Below are positions 1 to 8,900 of a DNA stretch of 16,648 bases, piece by piece. The stretch is from contig CAKPXW010000026.1 in the NCBI GenBank assembly GCA_934202505.1, positions 1 through 16,648 of the forward strand. Reading direction: 5' to 3'. The DNA comes from an uncultured Bacilli bacterium. Lineage in GTDB: Bacteria; Bacillota_I; Bacilli_A; RFN20; CAG-631. A program made the translations under genes and the position numbers. Each line of letters starts with the position of its first letter. Positions within the stretch are counted from its first letter, which is position 1. A model generated the notes under the pieces. That model saw nothing but the letters and a program-made list of their open reading frames with translations, made no database searches and had not been told where the DNA came from.

Positions 1-784
1 TGTTATATAAGTTATATACTGAATCAAACCCCGCATTCATTAAATTACCTATTTGCATAATTAACATTACTGTTACTAAAGGTAATATTGAAGGAAGTGT
101 AACTTTTGTTACAAGTTGAAATCTATTACATCCATCTATCTTAGCTGCTTCATAAAGTGATTGATCGATTCCTGAAATACCTGCTATATAAATAACAGTT
201 CCCCAACCAACACCTTTCCACAATTCAGCAAGAATTAATATCGCATAAAAATAACTACTATTTGTTAAAAATGGTATTCTTTCTAAGCCTAGTGCAGCTC
301 TAATGTTATTAAATAAGCCATCATCCACCATAAGCATTTGTTTAATAATTCCACCGATAATAACCCAGTTAATAAAATATGGTAAATATATAGCCCATTG
401 TACAACTTTTTTAAATCTTTCATTGTGTACTTCATTAAGTAAAAGAGCAAGTATTACTGGAGCTGGGAAACAAAAAACAATTTTTAAGGCACTAATTATT
501 AATGTGTTTTTCAAAGCCCTAAACATTTCCGGCCTTGTAAAAAACATTTCAAACCATTTCCAACCTACAAACTTACTTCCTAATATACCTTTTTTAGGAA
601 GATAATTTTTCCAAGCAATTATCACTCCATACATAGGAACATAACAAAATAAAATAAAGAAGGCCATTACTACAGCTAACATTATATATATTTCTTTATT
701 TTTTTTCATTTTTCCCCAAATTACTTGCCATTTAGTTTTTTGTCCGGCAATAATAGGCATTTTAGTGTCTTTATTTTTTCCCAT
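1..784 (-). CDS. ABC sugar importer permease, LplB/YteP type (partial, 3' end off window)
   Basis: This is an inner-membrane subunit of a carbohydrate ABC importer and forms the pore together with a second permease. The 261 visible codons have no stop before the left edge. After a basic N-terminal stretch comes a first membrane segment at about residues 33-53, with more hydrophobic segments at about 95-117, 130-147 and 180-203. The cytoplasmic EAA loop that docks on the ATPase is clear: YEAAKIDGCNRF at 211-222, followed by LPSILP. LplB/YteP proteins are about 300-320 residues, so some 50 residues are missing. I chose ATG 784 because the AAGAAGGG site lies 6 bases before it; an in-frame ATG at 790 abuts that site. 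It lies 19 bases after the beta-helix lipoprotein gene, in the same operon as the solute-binding protein. The second permease (LplC/YtcP type) would be expected just outside. No ATPase is visible; this family often uses a shared MsmX-like ATPase encoded elsewhere. Confidence 0.93.
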   Translation of the reverse strand, partial: MGKNKDTKMPIIAGQKTKWQVIWGKMKKNKEIYIMLAVVMAFFILFCYVPMYGVIIAWKNYLPKKGILGSKFVGWKWFEMFFTRPEMFRALKNTLIISALKIVFCFPAPVILALLLNEVHNERFKKVVQWAIYLPYFINWVIIGGIIKQMLMVDDGLFNNIRAALGLERIPFLTNSSYFYAILILAELWKGVGWGTVIYIAGISGIDQSLYEAAKIDGCNRFQLVTKVTLPSILPLVTVMLIMQIGNLMNAGFDSVYNLYN

Positions 785-803
785 AAACATCCCTTCTTTC
801 GCA

Positions 804-2429
804 CTAATTAGATAATGTGTTTACTTTAATATTGTTATTAGCATAATTTGAATTATAATGTATTATTTTTACAGCTTCTGATTTTAAGAAAGTATTACTT
901 TCTAATCTTTGACCATTATAATTTATATTGTCTAAATAAACTTTTCCAGCTGTAGATCCTCTTTCTACACATAATCTAAATGCATATGAATATGCTCTAT
1001 TTGCATATATATCTTTAAAATATAGATTTCTAGATGTTCCACCATCGGTTCCATTATCTAAATCATCAGTTAAATCAATATTAATTAAAGCATGATATGC
1101 CATAAATATTTCGATATCTTCAAAATGTATATTTTCCCATGTTGTTTGTCTTCTTGTTCCCATACAAATTACTAAACAACCTAATCCTTCAGTCCATGTT
1201 GCTAAAGCAAAACCTACTGTATTATGTCTAAATATAACATTATCAACATCTTTATTAGATTCATAAATACATCCATATGCTCTTGCTTTATCTGTCCAAA
1301 CATCATTGTATTCATAAATTACATTTTTTGTTCCTTCTGATCCTGTTGATTTTACTTCAATTGCATCATCACCTGTTCTAACAAAATTGTTTCTTACAAG
1401 TGAATCTTGACAATCAGAAAGCATGATTCCATCAGAAAATGTTCTATAACCTAATATCATATTATTTTCAACTAAAACATTATCCGAGTTTGTAAAGCAT
1501 ACTGACCATGAATTAGAATTAATGGTAATAATTCCTGAATATCTAATATTGCTAACATTATTAAAATTAAATACTCCTTTATTTTTACCATTTCCTCCTT
1601 GAGAAGAAGAAAAATCAAAAATAGCTCTTCCAGATATATCGATATTATTAGTTCCAGAACTTCTTATCGCTGCATTTCGATCTGAATCACCATCTTTAAA
1701 TACTTTTACATAACTGCCACTTTCAAAATATAACATAGAATTATTAGGAAGATTTATTGATGCAATTTCATAATTGCCTTTTTTAAAGTAATAAGCTACA
1801 TTTTCATCTTTAAAAGTGGTCCCACTTAAATCATATTTTCCAGAATCGAACTGTTGAACTGTATATTCATTTGGTTTAACAAATTCTTCTTTTTTAGCCA
1901 CATAAATAGTTAATGCTTCTGACACTTTTTTATCAAACGCAAAAGAAAAGCTTCCAAGTTTATCAATTGTTGCTGTAACTTTGTTGCCTTCCATTTTTGC
2001 TTCTATATTATGTTTTTGTGGTAAAACCACAACATTTTTATGTTTATTCTTTAAATTTAAAGTAACATTTAATTTGATATTTTCATCATCATCAACATCA
2101 ATCCAAGCAAATGAGTGAACACTTTCTGCACAACGAGTAGAATAAACAGGAATATTTATTCCATTTATTGATAAATCATAATAAACACATTTTACTATTC
2201 CATTATCTACCGGATCATCATTGTTTTTACCGTCTTTTTTTACATCACCAGCATAAGAATCAATATTATTAACCTTAGCAATATTATCATATTCAATATA
2301 TGAAAATGTCGATAAATTTTCATTATCTTGGCTATTTTGAGATTGCTTTTCATTTCCACAAGAAACTATATTTAGTGGAAGAAGAAAAAACATAACTATG
2401 TTTAAAAATATTTTGTTTACTTTTTTCAT
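804..2429 (-). CDS. Membrane-anchored beta-helix glycoside hydrolase-like lipoprotein (GH28/GH49-type fold)
   Basis: The 541-residue product is an exported lipoprotein likely to cut a polysaccharide at the cell surface. A signal peptide ends in the lipobox IVSC, with Cys24 as the lipidation site. Residues about 75-190 look like a beta-sandwich of the kind that precedes the helix in GH49-like enzymes. From about 210 onward there are repeated short beta-strand turns (NNIDISGRAIFDF, NVLVENNMILGY) typical of a right-handed parallel beta-helix. SDGIM (Asp333) and TGDDAIEVKS (Asp354, Asp355) match the three catalytic Asp of GH28, with the same 21-residue spacing. The later GHG and RIK motifs of polygalacturonases appear replaced (GLG at 415-417), so pectin should not be assumed as substrate. 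The ATG at 2429 is chosen because AAGGAG lies 7 bases upstream; a TTG seven codons earlier lies before that site. The gene sits between a LamG surface protein and the permease. Confidence 0.82.
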   Translation of the reverse strand: MKKVNKIFLNIVMFFLLPLNIVSCGNEKQSQNSQDNENLSTFSYIEYDNIAKVNNIDSYAGDVKKDGKNNDDPVDNGIVKCVYYDLSINGINIPVYSTRCAESVHSFAWIDVDDDENIKLNVTLNLKNKHKNVVVLPQKHNIEAKMEGNKVTATIDKLGSFSFAFDKKVSEALTIYVAKKEEFVKPNEYTVQQFDSGKYDLSGTTFKDENVAYYFKKGNYEIASINLPNNSMLYFESGSYVKVFKDGDSDRNAAIRSSGTNNIDISGRAIFDFSSSQGGNGKNKGVFNFNNVSNIRYSGIITINSNSWSVCFTNSDNVLVENNMILGYRTFSDGIMLSDCQDSLVRNNFVRTGDDAIEVKSTGSEGTKNVIYEYNDVWTDKARAYGCIYESNKDVDNVIFRHNTVGFALATWTEGLGCLVICMGTRRQTTWENIHFEDIEIFMAYHALINIDLTDDLDNGTDGGTSRNLYFKDIYANRAYSYAFRLCVERGSTAGKVYLDNINYNGQRLESNTFLKSEAVKIIHYNSNYANNNIKVNTLSN

Positions 2430-2450
2430 CAGTTTTCTCCTTAAAAGCAA

Positions 2451-2484
2451 GCATATTTCCTAATATTGCTATCAGGAAATATGC
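2451..2484 (-). terminator. Intergenic hairpin after the 522-residue LamG gene (possible partial terminator)
   Basis: An 11-bp perfect stem (2451-2461 with 2474-2484) encloses a 12-base loop. On the minus-strand transcript it lies 15 bases after the LamG stop codon and is followed by TTGCTTTT and then the AAGGAG site of the lipoprotein gene. The stem has few GC pairs and the U tract is broken by a G and C, so I expect partial termination or mRNA 3'-end protection, not a full stop. This could lower expression of the enzyme and permease relative to the surface protein. Confidence 0.5.
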
Positions 2485-2499
2485 CAAAATTGTACTAGT

Positions 2500-4068
2500 T
2501 TATTTTCTTTTTTTAGAAATAATCATTGCACCAGCGATTGCTAATAATCCTAAAATAGATGTTGTAGCTGCGCCTTTACAACCTTTTTTAGTTGGTTTAT
2601 CTTCGCTTGGTTTTGTTTCTGATGTTTTATCATCTGATGTAGATGGAGTTGAAGGAACTTCTGAAGGTTCTTCACTTGGTTCAACAGATGGTTTATCAGC
2701 TTTAGCATCAACAACAATTAAACCACCTTCAGCAACTTCAATATAATATGTTCCATCTTCTTCTGGTTCATATTCAATATCAAAGTTAGATACAGAATTA
2801 ATTGTTACACCTTCATTTGCTTCAAGTTTAAATGAAACTAAATGTTTTAAAGAACTAATAGCATCTCCTTCAGTATAATCTTTTCCATCAATTTTTAATT
2901 CTTTAACATTTACTAATCCTTCTGTACCTGTAAATTTAACTACATATTTATAAGTTAAAACAACTTCCTTAAGAGAAGGATTAATTTTACCTGTTTGAAC
3001 ATAACCTTTGATTGTATTATTAGCAGCTTGGTACCAGAAAACTGGATAACTTCTTTCAATACCATCAGATGTTTTAGCTTTAATTTTTTCAGGTAAACCT
3101 CCTGATAAAATATCACTTATTGTATTAACATCTGTAATATCTAAATCAATAGAAGAAGCATCAAATTCTGCAATACTTTCAACATAAACTGCATCAACGC
3201 CTTGATCTTCAACTGTTGGCTTTTTACCTGCTAGAATGTTATCAACATTTGCTTTTGATAAAACGCAATCATAAATTTGTAAATCAGCAATATCACACAA
3301 ACCAAACATGTGTGCTGAAGAGCCATAAATATTACATTGTGCACCTAAGCATAAAGTATAATCATCATCGGCATCAGAAGTAAGTTTTGCTTTAGGCATG
3401 ATAGTTCTTTTTACTTCATTTCCATTAATGTATACAACATATTCATTTGTTAAATCATCAGCTGTAACTGTTACATTTGTCCATTCTAAAGAAGAAACAT
3501 CATAATAATCTCTATTTTTTTCATTATATTGTTGTCTTTCATCAAATGTAGAACCTGGTGCATAAGAAACATTATTGATTTGCACCTCAATTTTATTACC
3601 CCAAGGCACTATTGTTAAACATGAACCATATCTTCCAAATGTCAATGCATATGCATCACCATATGCTAAAGAATTATCTGCTCTAAATGTAAATGATACA
3701 GTAAATGAGCCTACAATCATATCAGAAAAATCTTTTGATGTTTCACCAATTTGTGGTGCATATAAATAAGCTCCTGTGTTTTTAGAAACTCCTGAATCAT
3801 ATCTATCGCCTATGATAGAAACATACCCTTCTGTTCCATCTGTTTTTATTGTTAAAGCATCAGCATTTGGAGAATTTGATTTTTTATTTAAATCAAATCC
3901 GTGTGATGATGAATCCTTACCAGGATTTGATGCATCGTTGAATTCATAATGGGCAAAAGCTTCGATTACTGTTGATTCTTCTGCTTTAACTTCTTTTGTA
4001 TTATTTGAAAGTGTAGGTAAGATAGCACATGCTAATCCTAAAGCACATACTTTTAATAAGTTTTTCAT
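2500..4068 (-). CDS. Secreted LamG-like surface protein with Cys-containing C-terminal sorting tail
   Basis: The 522-residue product is exported and probably held at the cell surface, where it likely binds glycan. A signal peptide covers about residues 1-29 (VKA then EES). A concanavalin-A-like LamG module spans about 38-280, starting with the motif YEFNDASNPGKDS, which also starts the modules of the 1035-residue protein nearby. Residues about 290-380 resemble a bacterial Ig-like domain (Big_4-like, TSDGIERSYPVFW), followed by a further all-beta segment to about 455. A Pro/Ser/Glu stalk (about 459-490) then leads to the tail KPTKKGCKGA (Cys497), a hydrophobic segment and SKKRK. No catalytic motif was recognised, so an enzyme role is not supported. 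The start has AGAAAGGG 6 bases upstream, overlapping the stop of the solute-binding protein gene 12 bases away, which suggests translational coupling. Confidence 0.85.
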   Translation of the reverse strand: MKNLLKVCALGLACAILPTLSNNTKEVKAEESTVIEAFAHYEFNDASNPGKDSSSHGFDLNKKSNSPNADALTIKTDGTEGYVSIIGDRYDSGVSKNTGAYLYAPQIGETSKDFSDMIVGSFTVSFTFRADNSLAYGDAYALTFGRYGSCLTIVPWGNKIEVQINNVSYAPGSTFDERQQYNEKNRDYYDVSSLEWTNVTVTADDLTNEYVVYINGNEVKRTIMPKAKLTSDADDDYTLCLGAQCNIYGSSAHMFGLCDIADLQIYDCVLSKANVDNILAGKKPTVEDQGVDAVYVESIAEFDASSIDLDITDVNTISDILSGGLPEKIKAKTSDGIERSYPVFWYQAANNTIKGYVQTGKINPSLKEVVLTYKYVVKFTGTEGLVNVKELKIDGKDYTEGDAISSLKHLVSFKLEANEGVTINSVSNFDIEYEPEEDGTYYIEVAEGGLIVVDAKADKPSVEPSEEPSEVPSTPSTSDDKTSETKPSEDKPTKKGCKGAATTSILGLLAIAGAMIISKKRK

Positions 4069-4080
4069 ATTTTTCCCTTT

Positions 4081-5877
4081 CTATCTATAAATATAATCAC
4101 TTGGATTTACTTTCATTGCTTTTCCTGAATTAATGTAGTCATTATAATCATCAACTATGGTTTGACCATTGTATGAACCATTATATTTCTTTACAAAAGA
4201 ATTCCAAGTTCCAGAAAATGTTTTTGATACTTTATATAAATCATCCCATGTAAATGTTGTTGGACTATAGTTTTTATCATCTGAAGGATCATAATATCTA
4301 TTATTATCATTTTTTTCAAGAATTGTAATTTGTTCTAAGAATAAGTCGTGGCAACCATCAATATATTCAGTATATGATTCTGTTGTTACACATGGATAAT
4401 CAGAGAATAATGAACTTTTTTCTGATTCCTTATGACGAGAAACTATTACATCTGCATTTGTTTGAGTTTCACTCTTATAATGCATTGTCCATTCCACTAA
4501 GGCATATAGCAAAGTAGCTGGATCTAAAGAAGTAATTGCCGAATAAAAACCATCTTGATCTTTCTTTGTTAAATTTGTGTAATTTCCATCAGCATCTTTT
4601 GAATAATGAACTCCTTCTACACCATATTTTAATAAGTTGTACCCCTCATCACTTAATAAATAATCATAGAATTCTAAGCATTTACGAGTTCTAGCATTCG
4701 ACATATTACCATTAATACAAAATCCTTGCCAGAATCCTTTATAACCAGGTCCACCATGAGTTCCATTTTTACCAGCTGGTGGTTCTATCATGGCAATTTT
4801 TGATTTAGCAGTTTCAATATCACATTTTTCTTTAGCCATTAAGCCAGATATTAAAACGTTATACCAATTATGAGCATACATCATACCCGCTTGGCCATTA
4901 GCAAATCTTGATTGCTTTTGGTCAATGTCACCTGTTAATGAGTCAATAGACATATATCCTTCAGCTATCATTCTTGTTACAAAGTTTGTAGCATACATTG
5001 AGCCATCTGTAATATCTGAAAATACATATTTATCATTTTCTTTAACAAATTGATTCCATCCTGTATCAAAAGCAATATATATCCATGCATCCATATCTTT
5101 ATTTGATTCAGATATATATCCTGTAGTATCATCGATACCATTATTATCTGGATCATATTTAGTAAAAGCTCTTGCTAATCTATAAAATTGTAGTAAATCT
5201 TCAGGATTTTTAAATTTCCATTTTTCTCTAATTTCATCTGTTATTTCTGCTTTAGAAGCAACAATACCTTCTTTTACTAAAATATCATCTAATTTAGCAT
5301 TTAAATTAGCTATCCAATCTTGACGAACATATAATGATTTTTCTAAGTGCCAAGTAGAAGGAATAAAATACATTTTTCCATCTGAATAGGAAACATTATG
5401 ACGTAAAAATTCAAATTGTTTCAAATAATTGTAAATATTTGGATAATGTTCTTCAGAAACCCAATCAGAAATTGGAAGTAAATCTTCATTTTTAATAAAT
5501 CTATCGAACAAATAAGAATTATCTGGTCCATTTGTCAAGAAAATATCAGGTAAATCTTCATCTGCTTGAAGCAATGTTAATTGTTGTTCAAAAGTTGCAT
5601 ATGAAGTATTTAATGCTTCTATATCGCAATTAATTTTACTTTTAATTTTAGAATAAACTGGTGTATCATTTTTTCTAGCATTGTTAAAATCTGCCCAGTC
5701 ATTTTTAAAAATTGTGATTGATTTAACATTTTCATCATCAACTTCCGAATAAGCTTGCCCATCATTTGAAAAATTTGGACCTGTTCCTCCAGAACTATCA
5801 TCATCGTTATTACATCCAACCAAACTTATTGACATAAGACCGGTAAATAATAATAGACTTAATTTATTATTTTTCAT
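4081..5877 (-). CDS. Extracellular solute-binding lipoprotein, LplA/YtcQ type (ABC sugar importer)
   Basis: The 598-residue product is the substrate-capture subunit of the carbohydrate importer whose permease is encoded downstream. The signal peptide ends in the lipobox LVGC, so Cys22 should carry the lipid anchor, followed by an Asp/Ser/Gly-rich linker. The mature protein has features of large family-1 solute-binding proteins: DLPDIFLTNGPDN near 108-120, a conserved YVRQDWIANL segment near 183-192, and FANGQAGMMYAHNW in the second half. The acidic loop DPDNNGIDD (242-250) looks like the calcium-binding loop known from alginate-binding AlgQ proteins and LplA relatives. This group usually takes up oligosaccharides and not monosaccharides, which fits a locus with an extracellular depolymerase. 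The ATG follows AGGAGG by 7 bases. A hairpin at 5900-5933 sits just before the ribosome binding site. Confidence 0.93.
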   Translation of the reverse strand: MKNNKLSLLLFTGLMSISLVGCNNDDDSSGGTGPNFSNDGQAYSEVDDENVKSITIFKNDWADFNNARKNDTPVYSKIKSKINCDIEALNTSYATFEQQLTLLQADEDLPDIFLTNGPDNSYLFDRFIKNEDLLPISDWVSEEHYPNIYNYLKQFEFLRHNVSYSDGKMYFIPSTWHLEKSLYVRQDWIANLNAKLDDILVKEGIVASKAEITDEIREKWKFKNPEDLLQFYRLARAFTKYDPDNNGIDDTTGYISESNKDMDAWIYIAFDTGWNQFVKENDKYVFSDITDGSMYATNFVTRMIAEGYMSIDSLTGDIDQKQSRFANGQAGMMYAHNWYNVLISGLMAKEKCDIETAKSKIAMIEPPAGKNGTHGGPGYKGFWQGFCINGNMSNARTRKCLEFYDYLLSDEGYNLLKYGVEGVHYSKDADGNYTNLTKKDQDGFYSAITSLDPATLLYALVEWTMHYKSETQTNADVIVSRHKESEKSSLFSDYPCVTTESYTEYIDGCHDLFLEQITILEKNDNNRYYDPSDDKNYSPTTFTWDDLYKVSKTFSGTWNSFVKKYNGSYNGQTIVDDYNDYINSGKAMKVNPSDYIYR

Positions 5878-5899
5878 ATTTTTCCTCCTAAATTATTAT

Positions 5900-5933
5900 A
5901 AGAGCTCCTCTTAAAGATAAAAGAGGAGTTCTT
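5900..5933 (-). promoter_or_regulatory. Intergenic stem-loop between the large LamG gene and the solute-binding protein gene
   Basis: The arms 5900-5912 and 5921-5933 form a 13-bp stem around an 8-base loop, with one C-A mismatch on the minus-strand RNA. It begins 15 bases after the LamG stop codon and ends 9 bases before the AGGAGG site of the solute-binding protein. No U run follows, so it is unlikely to terminate transcription. Roles as an mRNA-stability or processing hairpin, or in translation control, are possible. The arm containing CUCCU could alternatively pair with the downstream AGGAG. Confidence 0.5.
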
Positions 5934-5948
5934 ATTTATCTAACTAAA

Positions 5949-8900
5949 TTATTTTCTTTTCTTTGAAACAATTAACATTCCAGCAATTGCTAGTAATCCT
6001 ATCATAGAAGAAGCCATCGCACCTTTACAACCTTTTTTAGTTGGTTTATTATCAGATGGGTTGCCATCTTCAGAACCACTTTCAGATGCTGTTTCTGATG
6101 GAGTAGTACTTGGAACTTCAGAAATAGTTTCACTTGGTGTTTCTGATGGAGTAGTACTTGGAACTTCACTTGGAACTTCTGAAGGTTCTTCACTTGGAAC
6201 TTCTGAAGGTTCTTCACTTTGATCTATAGATGGTTCATCTTTTATAACTTTTACATCAATTGTAGTAGTTACTGTTGCTTTTTTAACTGTTGTTAAACCT
6301 GCATTAATTACTGAAGCATAACCTGTAACTGTTGCTTCATCACCATTAACAATAACATCTTCCCAAACAACATTTAATTCTTTAGTTGTATTGTCTGATA
6401 ATGTTGCTTTAACTGTTGCTGTATTCATTGCACCTAAGATTTCTTCTGTGCTCATTTTGCTTGTTATTTCGCAAGTTGTTTTATCACCTGTAAATACTGG
6501 ATTTGCGTCAATTTCTGAAATATAAGTTCCACTTACAATTGTAGTAGTTAAGTCATTAGTTACACCTAATACTCTTGCTTGTTCTGCTGAAACTGCAAAG
6601 TCATAAACTGAAACATTAGCCATATCTCCAATAAAGAAGTTTCTTGCATCACCAAATGTTCCATTTCCACCAATTGCAAATTGAGCTGTTGCAGAACTTA
6701 ATGTATAGTTTGCAGGAACATCGTATGAATATTTAACCACACCATCAACATAAATTATAGCTTTACCACCAACTTCAAATGATAATACTACATTGTGGAA
6801 ATCACTTGTACCAAGATATGCAACTTCTTTTCCCCACCATTGATTTGTATTGCCATCAACATTAGATAATCCTGTATTTTCATCTTTTGCAGAACATGCT
6901 GTAAATCTTAATAAATCTGATCCACTTGCAAATTCAAATAAGCACCATTTTGAAGCATCCCAATTATCCCAACCAAAACCAATTGGTTCAGACCAACTAC
7001 CATATGTAGCAGTTGTTTTAATGTCAAATGATAATGTAAATGAATTTAATACTTCTGATAAGTCATTTTCTTCAGTTTTAGAAATTAAGGCAGCTGTTCC
7101 ATCAAATGTAGCAATACCATTTTCAACTTTAACAGTTCCTTTTTCAGTTGCTTCGCTTGATTCTGCAACTACTAAATCATAATTACCCATTGAATCTTTT
7201 CCAGGATTTGTAGCATCTTGGAATTCATATTTAGCAATTGGAAGTAATGATTTTGCATTTTCATCTAATGAAATTTTCGCATAAGCTTTAACATTATCAG
7301 TATTTATTACACCAGATAATGTTCCTTCTAAATATGTTTCGCCCTCAATAGTTACAACATTGTTCCATGTAGCTTTAGCTTCTTTTGTAGTATCATTTGT
7401 CATAATAACTTCAATTGTTGATTCAGCTGGAGCATATGCTAACATTTGAGTAGGAGTTAAATTAGCAGGGATAACAATATTATTTGATAAGTCAACCTTA
7501 GCTGTTTTTACTTTTGAGTCTAATCCTCTATAAATTTCTCCAAGTTTTGTATATTGAGCCACTTGAACTGTATTCATTGCAAAATCATAGACTCTAACAT
7601 TCTTTAATTGTCCATAGAAACCATTATAAATATTTCCCCAACAACTTTCTCCTCCAAGAGCAAATCTTGAACTACCATCTGTTGTTGTATAATTTGCTGG
7701 ACATGCATAATCATATACTAAATTTCCATCAAAGTATACTCTTACCTTTTCTCCTGGTTTTGATGTTAATAATACTTTATGGAAATCATCCGATGTATGT
7801 CCTATTTCTTTTCCCCAAAACGCATTTGTATTGCCATCAACGTTTGATTTTCCTTCTACTAATTCACTTGCTGTTGAAAATCTTAATAAATCTGATCCAC
7901 TTGAGTATTGGAATGTTGCCCATGAAGTAGCATCCCATCCATTCCAACCAATTCCACCAGGTGATGCCCAACTTGTATGAGTATTTTCATTTTTTACTTC
8001 AAATGCAAATGAATACTCTCCTTTTACATCATCTGCTAAGTCTGCTACATTATCTGCAGCTCTTAATCCTGCTGTTCTATTAAATGTTGCAACGCCATTT
8101 TCCACAGTAACTGTTCCTTCAGTAAGTCCATCATGGGCTTTTACTTCTAAGTTATAGTTACCCATTGAGTCTTTTCCAGGATTTGTTTCATCATTGAAAT
8201 CATATTTAGCAATTGCATTAATTAATTCTTGTTCTGCAATATCTGCTTCTGATAAATATCCATTAATTCCATAAGCTATAGCTTGTGCTTCAGTAAATGC
8301 GAAATCATAAACTTCTACATTCTTTAATTGTCCATAGAAACCATTATAAATATTTCCCCAACAACTTTCTCCTCCAAGAGCAAATCTTGAACTACCATCT
8401 GTTGTTGTATAATTTGCTGGACATGCATAATCATATACTAAATTTCCATCAAAGTATACTCTTACCTTTTCTCCTGGTTTTGATGTTAATAATACTTTAT
8501 GGAAATCATCCGATGTATGTCCTATTTCTTTTCCCCAAAACGCATTTGTATTGCCATCAACGTTTGATTTTCCTTCTACTAATTCACTTGCTGTTGAAAA
8601 TCTTAATAAATCTGATCCACTTGAGTATTGGAATGTTGCCCATGAAGTAGCATCCCATCCATTCCAACCAATTCCACCAGGTGATGCCCAACTTGTATGA
8701 GTATTTTCATTTTTTACTTCAAATGCAAATGAATACTCTCCTTTTACATCATCTGCTAAGTCTGCTACATTATCTGCAGCTCTTAATCCTGCTGTTCTAT
8801 TAAATGTTGCAACGCCATTTTCCACAGTAACTGTTCCTTCAGTAAGTCCATCATGGGCTTTTACTTCTAAGTTATAGTTACCCATTGAGTCTTTTCCAGG

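Noticed and set aside
303..605. Plus-strand open frame of 100 codons at the left end
   Set aside because: It is antisense to the permease, whose EAA loop and membrane segments are clear on the minus strand.
6002..6217. Minus-strand frame of 71 codons rich in Gln/Val/Lys
   Set aside because: It is an out-of-frame reading of the Pro/Ser/Glu stalk repeats of the large LamG gene.
7667..8650. Plus-strand open frames opposite the LamG modules (87 and 117 codons, sharing the same sequence)
   Set aside because: They are antisense shadows of the duplicated LamG DNA; they repeat only because the DNA repeats, and they have no ribosome binding site.
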